From assembly GCA_002286715.1 (NCBI GenBank), contig NSJX01000023.1, forward strand, positions 277,152 to 341,151: a DNA stretch of 64,000 nucleotides, read 5' to 3'. The notes under the pieces were generated by a model that had not been told where the DNA came from, made no database searches, and saw only the letters and a program-made list of their open reading frames with translations. Below, piece after piece: positions 33,771-43,979 of this stretch. The DNA comes from Dentipellis sp. KUC8613. Lineage: Eukaryota > Basidiomycota > Agaricomycetes > Russulales > Hericiaceae. Position 1 is the stretch's first letter. Each line of letters opens with the position of its first letter. The position numbers and the translations under genes are program-made.

Positions 33771-34278
33771 GTTTTGCCGGAGACGTAGATGACGATGACG
33801 GCGGGCGCACTTAGGTGAGTCCTGTTCAATCGACGGCGATATAATGGTAGGGGGTTAGACTTATATATTATCAGGCTGTACGTACGTACCTTCCACGATA
33901 CGCCTCCTGACAGTTACAAGGCGTAGACTTCATCGTTCGCAGCCGCCTGCGCCTTAGCATGCTTACTACCGCGCCTCCACGTCTATCAAATGCGTTGATA
34001 TCTCACCGATACAATTCTTAACCAGGCATGAATGTGTGAACGCCCCCTCCAGGAAGGCCTCATACAGAAAGAGGATTCGTCAACGTGAACGTAAAATACA
34101 TCCCACCAGCCTGAGCACCCGCCAACAGCTAACAATACAAACATTACCTCCCGCCAGATCCTACAATACGCCGTGCGCACGCATTAGCCCTGAATTATTG
34201 AACCTCCTCCCCTCCCCTTCTTTCTGTCCCTCTTCTCCCCTCCTACTCCCCGCCATCCAACCCCGCAAGCCCACGAGC
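33771..34278. other. Intergenic region
   Basis: No gene is seen. A TATATATTATC tract lies at about 33861-33871 and is a possible TATA region for the minus-strand gene starting at 33770. Confidence 0.4.
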
Positions 34279-34667
34279 TCACGACTCGCCCGCAACCGCA
34301 ATCTGAAACAGCTTCGGCCGCAGCGCCAACTTGGTCAGCCTCCCATCCGCCTCGTTCAACATCTTCTCGCGCTTCACGGGATCCGGCTCGCTCTCCGCCT
34401 CGAGGATGGCGGGCCCGAGCGCGGCGTACTCCGCGAGGTAAGCCTTTTTCTCCTCCTCGGTGTACGGGTCGGGGGCTTGCAGCCAGGCTGGGTAGAGGTG
34501 GCGCGTGTCAGTGACTGCACATGGGAGGGAGAGGAGGGGGAGCGGGGCTTACCTTCGGCCTCCTTCTCGTCCCAGGTGAAGTCGTCGAAGTTGGGGAGCG
34601 CGGGGGGCGTGGAGGGGGCGGGGGTGGATGAGGCGGAGGAAGAGGATGCTGGAGACGGTGCGCTCAT
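34279..34667 (-). CDS. Small conserved-looking hypothetical protein
   Basis: The start [20 protein letters not shown] is followed by LPNFDDFTWDEKEAE and a GTAAGC donor near 34553. The second exon reads AWLQAPDPYTEEEKKAYLAE, YAALGPAILEAESEPDPVKR, EKMLNEADGRLTKLALRPKL and FQIAVAGES, ending at 34279. About 115 residues, acidic and helical, no transmembrane segment. I do not recognise a named family, but the compact spliced frame with a clean codon pattern supports a real gene. Confidence 0.6.
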
Positions 34668-35868
34668 GGTTGATATGGGTATGGATACAGGTGTAGATGC
34701 GGGATATGGTATGGGTTGGGTTGTATTGGACTGAGGGCGGCGGGTATGTGGTATCTGCAACACACGCTCATAGTTAGCAGGAAGCGACGCGGAGGCAGAT
34801 ACAGCGCAGGGCGCGTACCTGAGTTCAGGTATACAGTGTCGAGTTCAGGTCCGGCAGTGCAGAAGCAGTCGAGATGACAAGATGCAGCGGAGGTAACAAG
34901 CGAGCGAGCGAGTGATGTACCGCCCACCCCCGCCCCCCATCCTCATATATACCCGCCGAGGCACGTACGCAAAGCCACATCCGCATCCACATCCACGTCG
35001 CACGCACGCCCCACAAACAAAAAGCACCGGGATCCAGATCCATCAGCAGGTCTGAGGTCTGATACGAGATATGATCGAAGCGCAAGCCCATTGACAGCCC
35101 GCACACATACAGTAAACCCGAGGCTAACGTCTAAGCCCCGCACAACAACAAGCACCGGCCCCAGACCCGCGAACAACAACAAGCACCAGAACCACGCACA
35201 ACAAGCACCGGCACGCTGCTCCATCCCCCCAATCGCCCAAACCGAGAACAACAACAGCCCCTCCGCGCTCCCACGCCCTCGTATTGTTCTCCCCCTCTAA
35301 CAAACGGCCGCCCAAATCCGCACAAAAGGGGGCTCCATATCCAGTAACCACGACCAACTATATCGCCATCCCTTGATCACATCATCGCGCCCGGGCCATC
35401 TGCATCAGACACGACGTCGAAGCTGACACGGACATGCCGCATGTGGCACAAGAGGCCGCACCCGCAGAAGCAGGACAAGCCAGTGCGCAGGGGAGAACAA
35501 TAAGCTCCCCCGACCAAACCAGGCCGCTTGAACAATAGCGAACACACCGCACGCGTCACGCGGTGCGTAAGAATGCAGAACCAGTGCGACACGAGGAGCG
35601 GCGGGTGGGGAATGGCTTCTGCCGCCGGTGCGATGTGGAAGTATGGACACCACATTACCGTGGGTGCCTTCGTTTGTTTCAGGGGTGCTGGTGAGGTCTC
35701 TTTTGCCATGGCAACGGGTTTGAGGACACGCCGTTGTGTGAGTACTTATGTCGAGACAGCGTGAGCGAGTCCGAATCGATGAACTATGTCAGAGACTCCG
35801 CCGACATCTCCGCTAGTCTCAGATCTCCAACTTATAGTTATGGTGCACAAATAAAGACAACTAGATAA
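34668..35868. other. Intergenic region between a small gene and the tRNA
   Basis: No gene is supported. CA-rich sequence with repeated ACAACAAGCACCRG units is found at 35140-35215. Confidence 0.45.
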
Positions 35869-35939
35869 GCATTAATGGGGTAGTGGTAACCTGGGTCGTT
35901 GCCATCGACCCGCCGGGGGTTCGATTCCCCCTTAATGCA
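35869..35939 (+). tRNA. tRNA-Gly (anticodon GCC)
   Basis: A 71-nt cloverleaf: acceptor stem GCATTAA pairs with TTAATGC, the D arm has TGGGGTAGTGG (A box), the anticodon stem GGTCG/CGACC encloses loop TTGCCAT, and the T arm has GGTTCGATTCC (B box). The anticodon GCC reads glycine GGC/GGT codons. There is no intron. It is flanked by AT-rich sequence, with no T-run right after the gene. Confidence 0.95.
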
Positions 35940-36280
35940 TCTATAAGATGCTACGGCTTCGTCTTTTTTCTTTCCCTATCAAGCGGCGACCGAACATTGG
36001 GGCAAAGCGGACAAGAATTGAGCACGCAACGTCACTGGACGACAACACATGTCCACGAGCTTTGGCTTCACCAAACTGCTGCTCAACGTTCACTCCAACT
36101 CACTGAGCCACGAAACCGCGCTCTTCGCAGCCAAAGCGAAAAAAAGAATGTATCATCTCAGCGACGGTAAAGAAGGACAAAAGAACCGGTCGGCTACAGA
36201 GAACGCGCTACACCTCCACTTCTACTGCATCCCGATGAGAAAATAAAGGGGAAAAAAAAGAGTGGACAAGTCGAAAATGC
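35940..36280. other. Short intergenic region
   Basis: It lies between the tRNA and the 3-prime end of the secreted repeat protein gene. No gene is seen. Confidence 0.4.
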
Positions 36281-37249
36281 CTAGAACAAAGTCTCCACCT
36301 CGTCACGGGTGCCGATGTGGCCAACGTTGGTGTCCGCGTTCGGCGTAGCGAGCGTGGTCGCGGAGCGCTTGGTGCCAACGTGAAGGGTATCAATCTTGGC
36401 GTCGGGAACGGCGATGGAGGTCGCGGGCTTGGGAGGGGGAGGAGGGGGAGGAGGACCCTGGCGCAGATGGAGCTTGAGCAGATCAGTTGAAAGCCCATCG
36501 GTAGGGACGGTGATGCCCTTGGGGGGAGGCGGAGGCGGGGGAGGCCCAACCTGACGGAGGTGGAGATTGAGCGTATCAAGCTCCAGCTGAGGGATCTCAA
36601 GGCTCGAAGACTTGGGTGGAGGAGGGGGAGGGGGAGGACCATCAGCGCGGCCCTGGTGGTGCTGGTAGGAGACGGTGACCTCCTTCTCCGCGTCCGCGAG
36701 GCTGGGCTCCTCACGCTTGCTGTCCTTGTAGTGGTGGTAGCCGACCTTCACCAAGTCGAGAGGGGTAGAAAGACCCATGACGTGATCCTCCTTTGGCTCG
36801 CGCTTGTCGTCGTTGTACTTGTGGTAGTTACCGGCGACGCCAGCAGGAGTCTTGACGCCGAAGACGGTGTCGTCCTTGGGCGAGCGTGCCTCCTGCTTGC
36901 CATCTTCAAAAGCGGCACCAACGCCGACGGGGGCGTTGACAACCTTGGGAGAGCGAGCGACCTTGCCGTCCTGGTAGGCGACACCGGCGCCAATGGGAAC
37001 ATTGACGACCTTGCGGCGGGAGAGAGGAGCGACCTTGGCACCAGCATCGGTGATCTGCTTGATGGGGAGAGCGGGGGCGGCAGGGGCGGGGGCCTCACCG
37101 CGCAGGTGGAGGGGGCCAAGAGGCGTGGCGAGATTGAGATCGCCGAGGCCGTTGCTCTTGCTCTTGTCGGCGGGGAAGGGGACAGCGGCGACAGCGACAA
37201 CGCAGAGACAGAAGGCGAGAAGACTGGAGTACTTGGGCATGGCGACCAT
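36281..37249 (-). CDS. Secreted repeat protein with dibasic (KEX2-type) sites and polyproline runs
   Basis: A continuous frame of 322 residues starts MVAMPKYSSLLAFCLCVVAV; an internal Met at 37240 is an alternative start. A signal peptide ends near AVPFPA. The mature part has short imperfect repeats: KVVN[VA]P[IV]G[AV]G followed by AYQDGK or AFEDGK, separated by RSPK or RRK. It then has KREP and KREEP, and two LHLRQ units (each followed by a PPPPPPPP run ending in PK). Repeated units separated by Lys-Arg/Arg-Arg resemble KEX2-processed repeat proteins such as fungal repellents. Processing is inferred. No cysteine framework, so it is not a hydrophobin. Confidence 0.7.
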   Translation of the reverse strand: MVAMPKYSSLLAFCLCVVAVAAVPFPADKSKSNGLGDLNLATPLGPLHLRGEAPAPAAPALPIKQITDAGAKVAPLSRRKVVNVPIGAGVAYQDGKVARSPKVVNAPVGVGAAFEDGKQEARSPKDDTVFGVKTPAGVAGNYHKYNDDKREPKEDHVMGLSTPLDLVKVGYHHYKDSKREEPSLADAEKEVTVSYQHHQGRADGPPPPPPPPKSSSLEIPQLELDTLNLHLRQVGPPPPPPPPKGITVPTDGLSTDLLKLHLRQGPPPPPPPPKPATSIAVPDAKIDTLHVGTKRSATTLATPNADTNVGHIGTRDEVETLF

Positions 37250-37783
37250 TATAGTAATGTGGGGTATAGAGATGAGAATGGGATAACAGCAGAAGCGGGA
37301 GACGACCAAGGACAGTGGGGGAGCACTGAACTAGGGAAAGAAGAAAGACGGCGAGGCGGAGGGTTTATATATCTGCGCGGCGGCTGGCGGGCTTTTGTTT
37401 GGTTTCTCCAACATGAACCAAACTGAGGGCCGCCATCGGAACTGTTCTCTTGCATGCCTTCTCTTTTTGGTCAGACATACATCCCCTTATCGCGCCAGCG
37501 GACACACTGGCCTGAGTCTGCGGGAGGGTGATTCTCACTTCGTGTTCTGAAGAGTAATTCAGTGAGGACAATTGGTATAGACACGTACTTGTCAAGCGGG
37601 GGAGCGGAAGGAAGGAGGAACGGGGAAGGATCGACGGCTTCCAGACGCAAGCGCCGCGGCACCGGGCACGCCACAGGCGCGTTGTTTGTACAAACCAAAC
37701 AGACGCGCCGCGGCCGATAGACTTGAGCATTCGAATGATATCTATAGCAACTGCTCTCCTTCAAAGTGTCCTCTCCTTGGATC
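37250..37783. other. Divergent promoter region with motif copy C
   Basis: It lies between the secreted repeat protein and family member 2, which diverge. A TTTATATATC box near 37363 suits the minus-strand gene. Motif copy C lies at 37670-37700 on the plus side. Confidence 0.5.
37670..37700 (+). promoter_or_regulatory. Shared upstream motif, copy C
   Basis: It reads GCCACAGGCGCGTTGTTTGT followed by ACAAACCAAAC, 83 bp upstream of the start at 37784. The CGCGTTRTTTGTAC core and the CCAAAC end match copies A, B and D. Confidence 0.45.
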
Positions 37784-38779
37784 ATGGCACCGCCGAAACG
37801 GGTTTGTCTCATAACGAACGAAAGTTCTGCTCCCAAGGCGCTGGTCGATCGTTGTATCATGGACGCCGTTTCTCGCGAAGTGGTACATTTCGAGTCAGCG
37901 CTCGTGGAGGACTCGGAATTCAGACCTCATGTGCTTTCTTACAGTTAATCAGACTTGGCGACGGATGGGGTATGGAAGACGTGGTCCAGCAGTCGCTCGG
38001 AAACAAAGTCACACGTTGAGTCTTATCTATTTTGAGCCACGACACAGGAGGATACCTTGACTCTGACTGACTTATCCGCACATCAGTACGTGCAGACTGG
38101 GAAGTCTTGCTTCGCGAGAACTGTTGGACGATTGTACCATTAATATCCAGGTTGACCTCTATAATCTCTAAACTGGTCGATTGCAAATCTCAAAGAATAA
38201 ACAGACCTTGGAGTAATGTACGTGGTTTCAGATTTATCATGGCAAACACTTCGTTCATCTGTCTACACATAGATATGCCCGCCCCCAATTCCTTACCGGT
38301 TTGAATTAGTATCATTGTCGCTAGGAAATCACTCGATCATCCGGTCGGAAGGAAATGATGCCCCACCAACCATATTCCCTCCTCCGTACACTGAGCTGCC
38401 ATCTTTCCAGTCGACAGGATTGCACCCCTATTTTGTTATCGCTGCTGCATGGGATGCATTTAACAATAGCAAAGAGTGCCTTAGGGATAGCAAATCCATC
38501 GTGACATACTCGCTCCTGCGTACTATCACGGAGCTCTGGAGGGAACTTAAAGAGTTCCCTATGGAGGGCGCAGAATCGAGAGGCGAAGAGGGCACGCTTC
38601 AAGACAGCCAGGCAATCGTATCTGAAATGCCCGTAGAATCTGCCACGAAAAGGAAGGTGCCAGGCGAGTTTGACGGCTCTCCGGCTCCATCAAAGGTAGC
38701 AAAATCGTCGCCTCGAGAGTCCACCGCTCGCATACAACTAAAGGTATCCTCGCCGTTCTTCTTTTGGGAACCTATCTGA
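37784..38779 (+). CDS. CLITNE/HPYFVI family member 2 (degenerate HNH-like)
   Basis: The exons 37784-37882, 37945-38014, 38087-38217 and 38273-38779 join in frame to 268 residues. Exon 1 reads MAPPKRVCLITNE then ALVDRCIM. The middle has GWGMEDVVQQSLG, then LRADWEVLLRENCWTIVP and LTSIISKL, ending NRPWSN. The last exon has YRFELVSLSLGNHSIIRSEG, YTELPSFQSTGLHPYFVI and a helix with LLRTITELWRELKEFP, then a Lys/Ser-rich tail. The order CLITNE ... RADW-x ... W-T-x-V-P ... HPYFVI recalls HNH-nuclease-like proteins expanded in Agaricomycetes, but the residue after RADW, usually His there, is Glu. The function is unknown; the domain link is from memory. Confidence 0.65.
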
Positions 38780-39085
38780 CCGATCTTTCTTGCGTTTTAG
38801 CGACCATAAATTCTGTCTCTCCGTAATATCGCATTGGGCGGCTGCAATTAGCCGTCGGCAGTAGCGCTTCTACGTGATATAGATTTGCTTGAATACCCAA
38901 GTTGCGACAGGCGTGGCGCCGCTGAAATGTGAATGGTACTAGGGCCACAGTACGAGTGCATCGCGTGGATATGATTGCAATAGGGCAGATTACACAAGGC
39001 TAAGTGTCTACAGAATTAGTGTAAGGGTACAAAGCATTAAAGTCCACTGAGATCAAAGCCCGTCGAAGGCAGCCATGCGTGGCGC
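38780..39085. other. Short convergent intergenic region
   Basis: It holds the 3-prime ends of family member 2 and formate dehydrogenase. No other feature is seen. Confidence 0.4.
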
Positions 39086-40622
39086 TTACCGCTGGCCATC
39101 TGCGAACAGCAGTCAAAATCTGGTCCTTCGCGTTCAAAGAAAAAGATAAAACGGTACTCACAAGCCTTAGACTCATACTTTCCAACGCCAACAATGACAT
39201 TCGCCGGCTCCTGTGGCTTGCCATCGAAGTAGTTCTCGAGGATCTGCTTCGTGCCCTCGGCGTAGCGGATCTGCGCATCGAGCGTCGTGCCCGAGTAGTG
39301 CGGCGTCATGCCGTTGCCGCCGCCGACCGGGTTCACCATGCTGCGCCAGGGGTGGTCCTTCGGCGCAGGCTGCACGTTCCACACGTCGCCTGCGTAGCCG
39401 CGCAGCTGCCCGCTCTTCACGGCTGCCGCGACGTCCTCGGCATCGCAGATGGCGCCGCGCGCGGTGTTGACGAGCCAGGAGCCCTAAGCACGATGAGTGA
39501 GTATGAAGGAAGAATAGGAGATACAACGCGAAGAAATTTACGGGCTTAAAGTGCTTGAGCATGTCCTTGTTGATGAGGCCACGGGTGCCCTCGTGGAGGG
39601 GCGCATTGATCGTGACAACATCACACTGCGAGACGAGGTCCTTGACATCAGCGACCCGGCGAGCAGTCAAAGCCTTCTCAGTCTCTGATAAATTTCACGA
39701 CACGAGTGAGCAAAATCTCGTGTCGGAAGGATGATGAGAAGCTTACCGGGAGACAGCGGGTTGTAGTCGTAGTACAGAAGCTCCTTCGGGTTGAAAGGCT
39801 GCAGACGCGAGAGGACGCGCTGGCCGATGCGGCCTGCACCGATCGTGCCGATCGTCTTGCCCTCAAGATCGAAGGCGTTCTGGGCGATGTCGGCGACGTT
39901 CCAGTCGCCGCGGCGGACCATCTCGTTGGCGGGGACGAAGTTGCGCACTAGCACAAGCATGGACATGAGGACCTGCTCGGCGACGGAGACCACATTGGAT
40001 CCGGTGACCTGGGAAGGAAAGTGCGTCGGTACTGCATCGATGAGAAAGGAGAGTAGAGGGAGCTACCTCCAAGACTTGCAGCTTGTTGTCGACGGCCGCG
40101 TTGAGGTCGATGTGGTCGGAACCAACACCGGCAGTCACACAGACTTTGAGGTTCTTGGCCTAATGATGCAAGTCTCAGCTTGTGCCCTCGATGCATTGTA
40201 TTCAAAGCGTGCCATACCTTGTTCATGAGGTCCCTAGTAAGGTACCCCGGGTGGAAAGGCGTCGTGATAAGAATATCGGCCTAAAGCACCTGTTAGTCGC
40301 CTTGCATGCATATCATAAAGGACTGGACATACATCCTCGATATGTTTCTGGAAGTCGCTGTTAGGACCGTCCTTGGAGCTGGTGACAATGTATTCGTGGC
40401 CGCGAGATTCAAGGAAGGAGCGGAGACCAAGCTGAGAATTTGTTAGATATGATGGACTGAGTAACAGATCCGCGAGCCTACCTCGTTCTCGACGGTACCG
40501 AGAAGACGAGGCTCAGCCTTGGCAGCCTTGAAACCGTTGTAGAGAACTGCGAGAACCTAAGACAAAGCCAGGCGTAAGCACATTTCTTGCCGCTCAGCGT
40601 CGTGCGACCGCCCTACCTTCAT
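39086..40622 (-). CDS. FDH1: NAD-dependent formate dehydrogenase
   Basis: Oxidises formate to CO2 with NAD+ reduction. The start ATG-AAG (40622-40617) is split from [20 protein letters not shown] by an intron; no mitochondrial presequence is present, so it is cytosolic. Landmarks: [54 protein letters not shown], the Rossmann [21 protein letters not shown] (catalytic Arg region), [17 protein letters not shown] (Gln) and [16 protein letters not shown] (catalytic His). The last codons YGQR are on a tiny final exon ending at 39086. Eight or so introns. In wood-decay fungi FDH removes formate made by oxalate decarboxylation. Confidence 0.95.
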
Positions 40623-41429
40623 ATTTGATATGAGTGGATGGAAGAGGTCAAGAAGACAGGAGCTGTTGTTGAGTAGAGAAGGAGGATGTGGATGGTCTGG
40701 ATGGGCATGGGCCCTCCCCTTTTATATTCGGACGGCACCATGGACGGCCAATAACCTGCTCCCACAACCGGCTTCTTCAGATGGTCATGGGAAGAGCCTC
40801 TGCGCAGATCCCGGGCGCACACGTCCATACGCAACTGTGCAACGGGTTACGTCCAGTCGCGCCCGAAGACTCTAGCAGGATCATTGCAGACACGTGACCG
40901 TAAGCCGACCCCGCCCAGACCCGGTGGAAGCTGACCCGCGCTGACCCGCGAGCAAGTGTCCGCATCTGGAGAAAAACGGTGTCCGAGCCGGTCCGTCGGC
41001 GGGTGAAAGGAAGTAACAGGAAGAAAGAATCGTTTGCCGTATGCCAAACCCGGAAAGAACGCCCCGGATGGACTGCAAACATGCCTGATAGCTTCGGAAA
41101 ACGCGGAATGTAGCGGTCAAATCAATCATGGAGACATCGGATACTTGTGGCGTACCGAATATCGCTCGTATGTTTCCTTGGGTTACTTTCTGTGATCATT
41201 CTGAAAGGCCCGAAATGCCCTTGGTCCCGATAGTCGCCGTGTGGATGGAAGCTCGGAGATCATACGCGTACGGGCATCGGTACGCCACATACGCGTTGTT
41301 TGTACATATACTGACCAAACAAACCGGTCGCGAATGCCGTGCGCGCGCGTCGACTCCGACGGTCTTGCCAGCATTCACAACATTCAAATTCCAATATCTA
41401 AATCAGAAGGCACTAGCTCTCATCGCATC
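40623..41429. other. Divergent promoter region with motif copy D
   Basis: It lies between formate dehydrogenase and family member 3. A TTTATATTC box at 40721-40729 suits formate dehydrogenase. Motif copy D lies at 41283-41321. No gene is seen. Confidence 0.45.
41283..41321 (+). promoter_or_regulatory. Shared upstream motif, copy D
   Basis: It reads CGCCACATACGCGTTGTTTG followed by TACATATACTGACCAAACA, about 108 bp upstream of family member 3. An extra seven or so bases lie between the core and the CCAAAC end relative to copy C. Confidence 0.45.
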
Positions 41430-42426
41430 ATGGTTGAGCGATGCGCGTGTCTGATAACTAATGAGCATTTTATACGAGAAGCCCTTGTTACATGTTACAT
41501 TACCGGGGATTGTGACTCACAAGAAGTAAGCTTTACTCCTCTACAATTCGGGATGACTGACTTTCCTAACTCATTTTTTACAGTCACAGGAACTCGGAAA
41601 TTCTTGGAACTTGGGTAGTAGTGCCCAACAGAAGAGGGCTGAAAATACAATCATATGTAGGCATTGAGTTCAGTGATTCAATGCTTGTGATCCTCTTCGA
41701 CCGACTTCAACTCCTAGTGCGAAGGGATTGGAATGCTACTTTTGTCAAACGATATTGGACCATCGTCCCCATCAAGGATATTCTGACCAATATTATACTC
41801 CAACTGCTCAAGTGCACGGAGGGCGGTTTCAATCTTGCATGGGATGTGGTACGTGGCTCGTGTACGCGCAAATACTTAGCTCATGCATAGACCATACCTA
41901 GATATGTGCTCCGAAGCAAACATACTTTTATCAGCTTGTTCCCTTCAAGCTTGGTGATTTGCCCATAGTCCGTATAAATGAATTTTATTCTCCACAACCC
42001 TCTAGGCGCAATTACCACGATCAACCAGCTGGCAGCTTCTACTATCCCCCGTACTCCGACTTTCCCAAGCTAACATCAAGTAAATTGCATCCGTATTTCG
42101 TCATATTGGCAGCGCTGGCCGCCTTCCGCGCGAACGAGGGAATTCTTACACCTGGACAGGTAGAGACCTATGCCCTACTCAAAATGATACGCGATCTGTG
42201 GTACAAAACAGCCAAATTGCCTTTGTACAGCCACGCGGTAACTCTAGCCCCGGCTGAGGAGACAGTCCGACATTCTGAAGGTTCGAAAGATAAGAGTGTC
42301 GCATCTTCGCAGAAACGATCCAAAGCATCCGGAACGCAAGTTGAATCCGCCAGCAAGCGCGTGAAACGGAGGGGCGCCAATGCGGGTCTTTTGGATGACG
42401 GGTCCATGGGCGATGACTATATGTGA
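41430..42426 (+). CDS. CLITNE/HPYFVI family member 3 (degenerate HNH-like)
   Basis: The exons 41430-41525, 41584-41656, 41718-41848 and 41917-42426 join in frame to 269 residues. Exon 3 is 131 nt, as in members 1 and 2. It reads MVERCACLITNEHF, ALVTCYITGD, ENTIILRRDWNATFVKRYWT then IVPIKDILTNIILQLLKC, FYQLVPFKLGDLPIVRINEF, YSDFPKLTSSKLHPYFVI and a helix LLKMIRDLWYKTAKLP. The C-terminus is basic (SASKRVKRRG), a possible nuclear signal. The residue after R-x-DW is Asn instead of the His expected in active HNH-type proteins. It is AT-richer than the neighbouring housekeeping genes. No function assigned. Confidence 0.65.
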
Positions 42427-42604
42427 AAAGTCGACCGCAGTTGTTCAAAAATCTGACACTGGTCGTGCAAATCCTCATCCAGTTCGCCATGCTCGCGTCG
42501 CTTCTAACGCAGGTCAGGGTCCTTCATCACTGCCATAGTCGAATTTGACACCTTATATCTATATAGACATATCTATTGCAATATTGAACACACCCCTCGT
42601 TATA

Positions 42605-43390
42605 CAGTCTTTCACACGTCCTTGATCCACCCCATGTCCTTGATACAGCCGGAGATAACGTCGCCATTCGTGCTCAGAAAAATCTGAAAATTTTACANNN
42701 NNNNNNNNNNNNNNNNNNNNNNNNNNNNNNNNNNNNNNNNNNNNNNNNNNNNNNNNNNNNNNNNNNNNNNNNNNNNNNNNNNNNNNNNNNNNNNNNNNNN
42801 NNNNNNNNNNNNNNNNNNNNNNNNNNNNNNNNNNNNNNNNNNNNNNNNNNNNNNNNNNNNNNNNNNNNNNNNNNNNNNNNNNNNNNNNNNNNNNNNNNNN
42901 NNNNNNNNNNNNNNNNNNNNNNNNNNNNNNNNNNNNNNNNNNNNNNNNNNNNNNNNNNNNNNNNNNNNNNNNNNNNNNNNNNNNNNNNNNNNNNNNNNNN
43001 NNNNNNNNNNNNNNNNNNNNNNNNNNNNNNNNNNNNNNNNNNNNNNNNNNNNNNNNNNNNNNNNNNNNNNNNNNNNNNNNNNNNNNNNNNNNNNNNNNNN
43101 NNNNNNNNNNNNNNNNNNNNNNNNNNNNNNNNNNNNNNNNNNNNNNNNNNNNNNNNNNNNNNNNNNNNNNNNNNNNNNNNNNNNNNNNNNNNNNNNNNNN
43201 NNNNNNNNNNNNNNNNNNNNNNNNNNNNNNNNNNNNNNNNNNNNNNNNNNNNNNNNNNNNNNNNNNNNNNNNNNNNNNNNNNNNNNNNNNNNNNNNNATG
43301 TTTCCTATGCTTCAATTTGAAGTTTTAATTGGATCTGCGTGTTAGGAGGGGCAACTTCAATCGCGTGGATCAAGGACGTGTGAAAGACTG
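42605..43390. mobile_element. Inverted-repeat element with TA target duplication, interior unsequenced
   Basis: The left end CAGTCTTTCACACGTCCTTG plus ATCCAC (42605-42630) is the perfect reverse complement of 43365-43390. TA lies on both sides (42603-42604 and 43391-43392), as for Tc1/mariner-type elements. The interior is mostly the assembly gap. The visible subterminal parts (ATGTCCTTGATACAGCCGG, AATTTGAAGTTTTAATTGG) show no coding frame. The terminal sequence differs from the element at 7598. Confidence 0.65.
42698..43297. other. Assembly gap (600 N)
   Basis: A run of exactly 600 undetermined bases lies inside the TIR element. The true length is unknown, and the element could be larger and carry a transposase. 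Confidence 0.98.
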
Positions 43391-43979
43391 TACTTCTTAA
43401 AAATTGTCTATCTACTGGTGCCGTGATCTTTCAAAATGAATCTGAAGAGTTGAAGGTCTGGGAAAGGTAGTGAAGGTCCAATTATAAGAAGACCAGTCTA
43501 TGTATGTGCTTGGAGTGTACATCGACACCGCTTTATGCGTGGGACCGACTGATGAACGAAAAGCGCTGGAGGTGCAGCGGCATTGGCTCAGCGAGAATCA
43601 GGCAGAAGACAGCAACAAAATCGAGCCGAGTCAACGTGATCAACAGACAGACGAAATGTTTCATTGGATCACTACGTGTGCAGGCTCAGGCCTAGGAGGA
43701 AAGAATTGCGTCACATCGGTGCTCACTACGCGCACTGGTGTACTAACGGCTCTACAGATTATTCTAAAAATTTAGAATCATACTCTATTGTACATAAGAG
43801 GCAAAACATTTACTAACTATATATACGTCTCTAATACGATGTCCGTTTCGACGAATTCATGAACACATGTTTTTACCGCATTTTCTATACTTTATTCTCG
43901 ACAATGATTCTGACTCGGCTGTCAGTTCTCCTTCTCCTGACATACACTTACCCCCAGCTTTGATTCCCAATATACGCCA

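Larger units (their letters stand above)
42427..43979. other. Region with TIR element and assembly gap
   Basis: It contains the inverted-repeat element at 42605-43390 with its 600-base gap. From 43391 to 43979 the sequence is AT-rich with no supported gene apart from the 3-prime end of the gene at 43980. Confidence 0.5.

Noticed and set aside
35140..35215. ACAACAAGCACC repeats as a CRISPR-like array
   Set aside because: Units are short, irregular and overlap simple CA/AAC repeats, and CRISPR arrays are not expected in a fungal nuclear genome.
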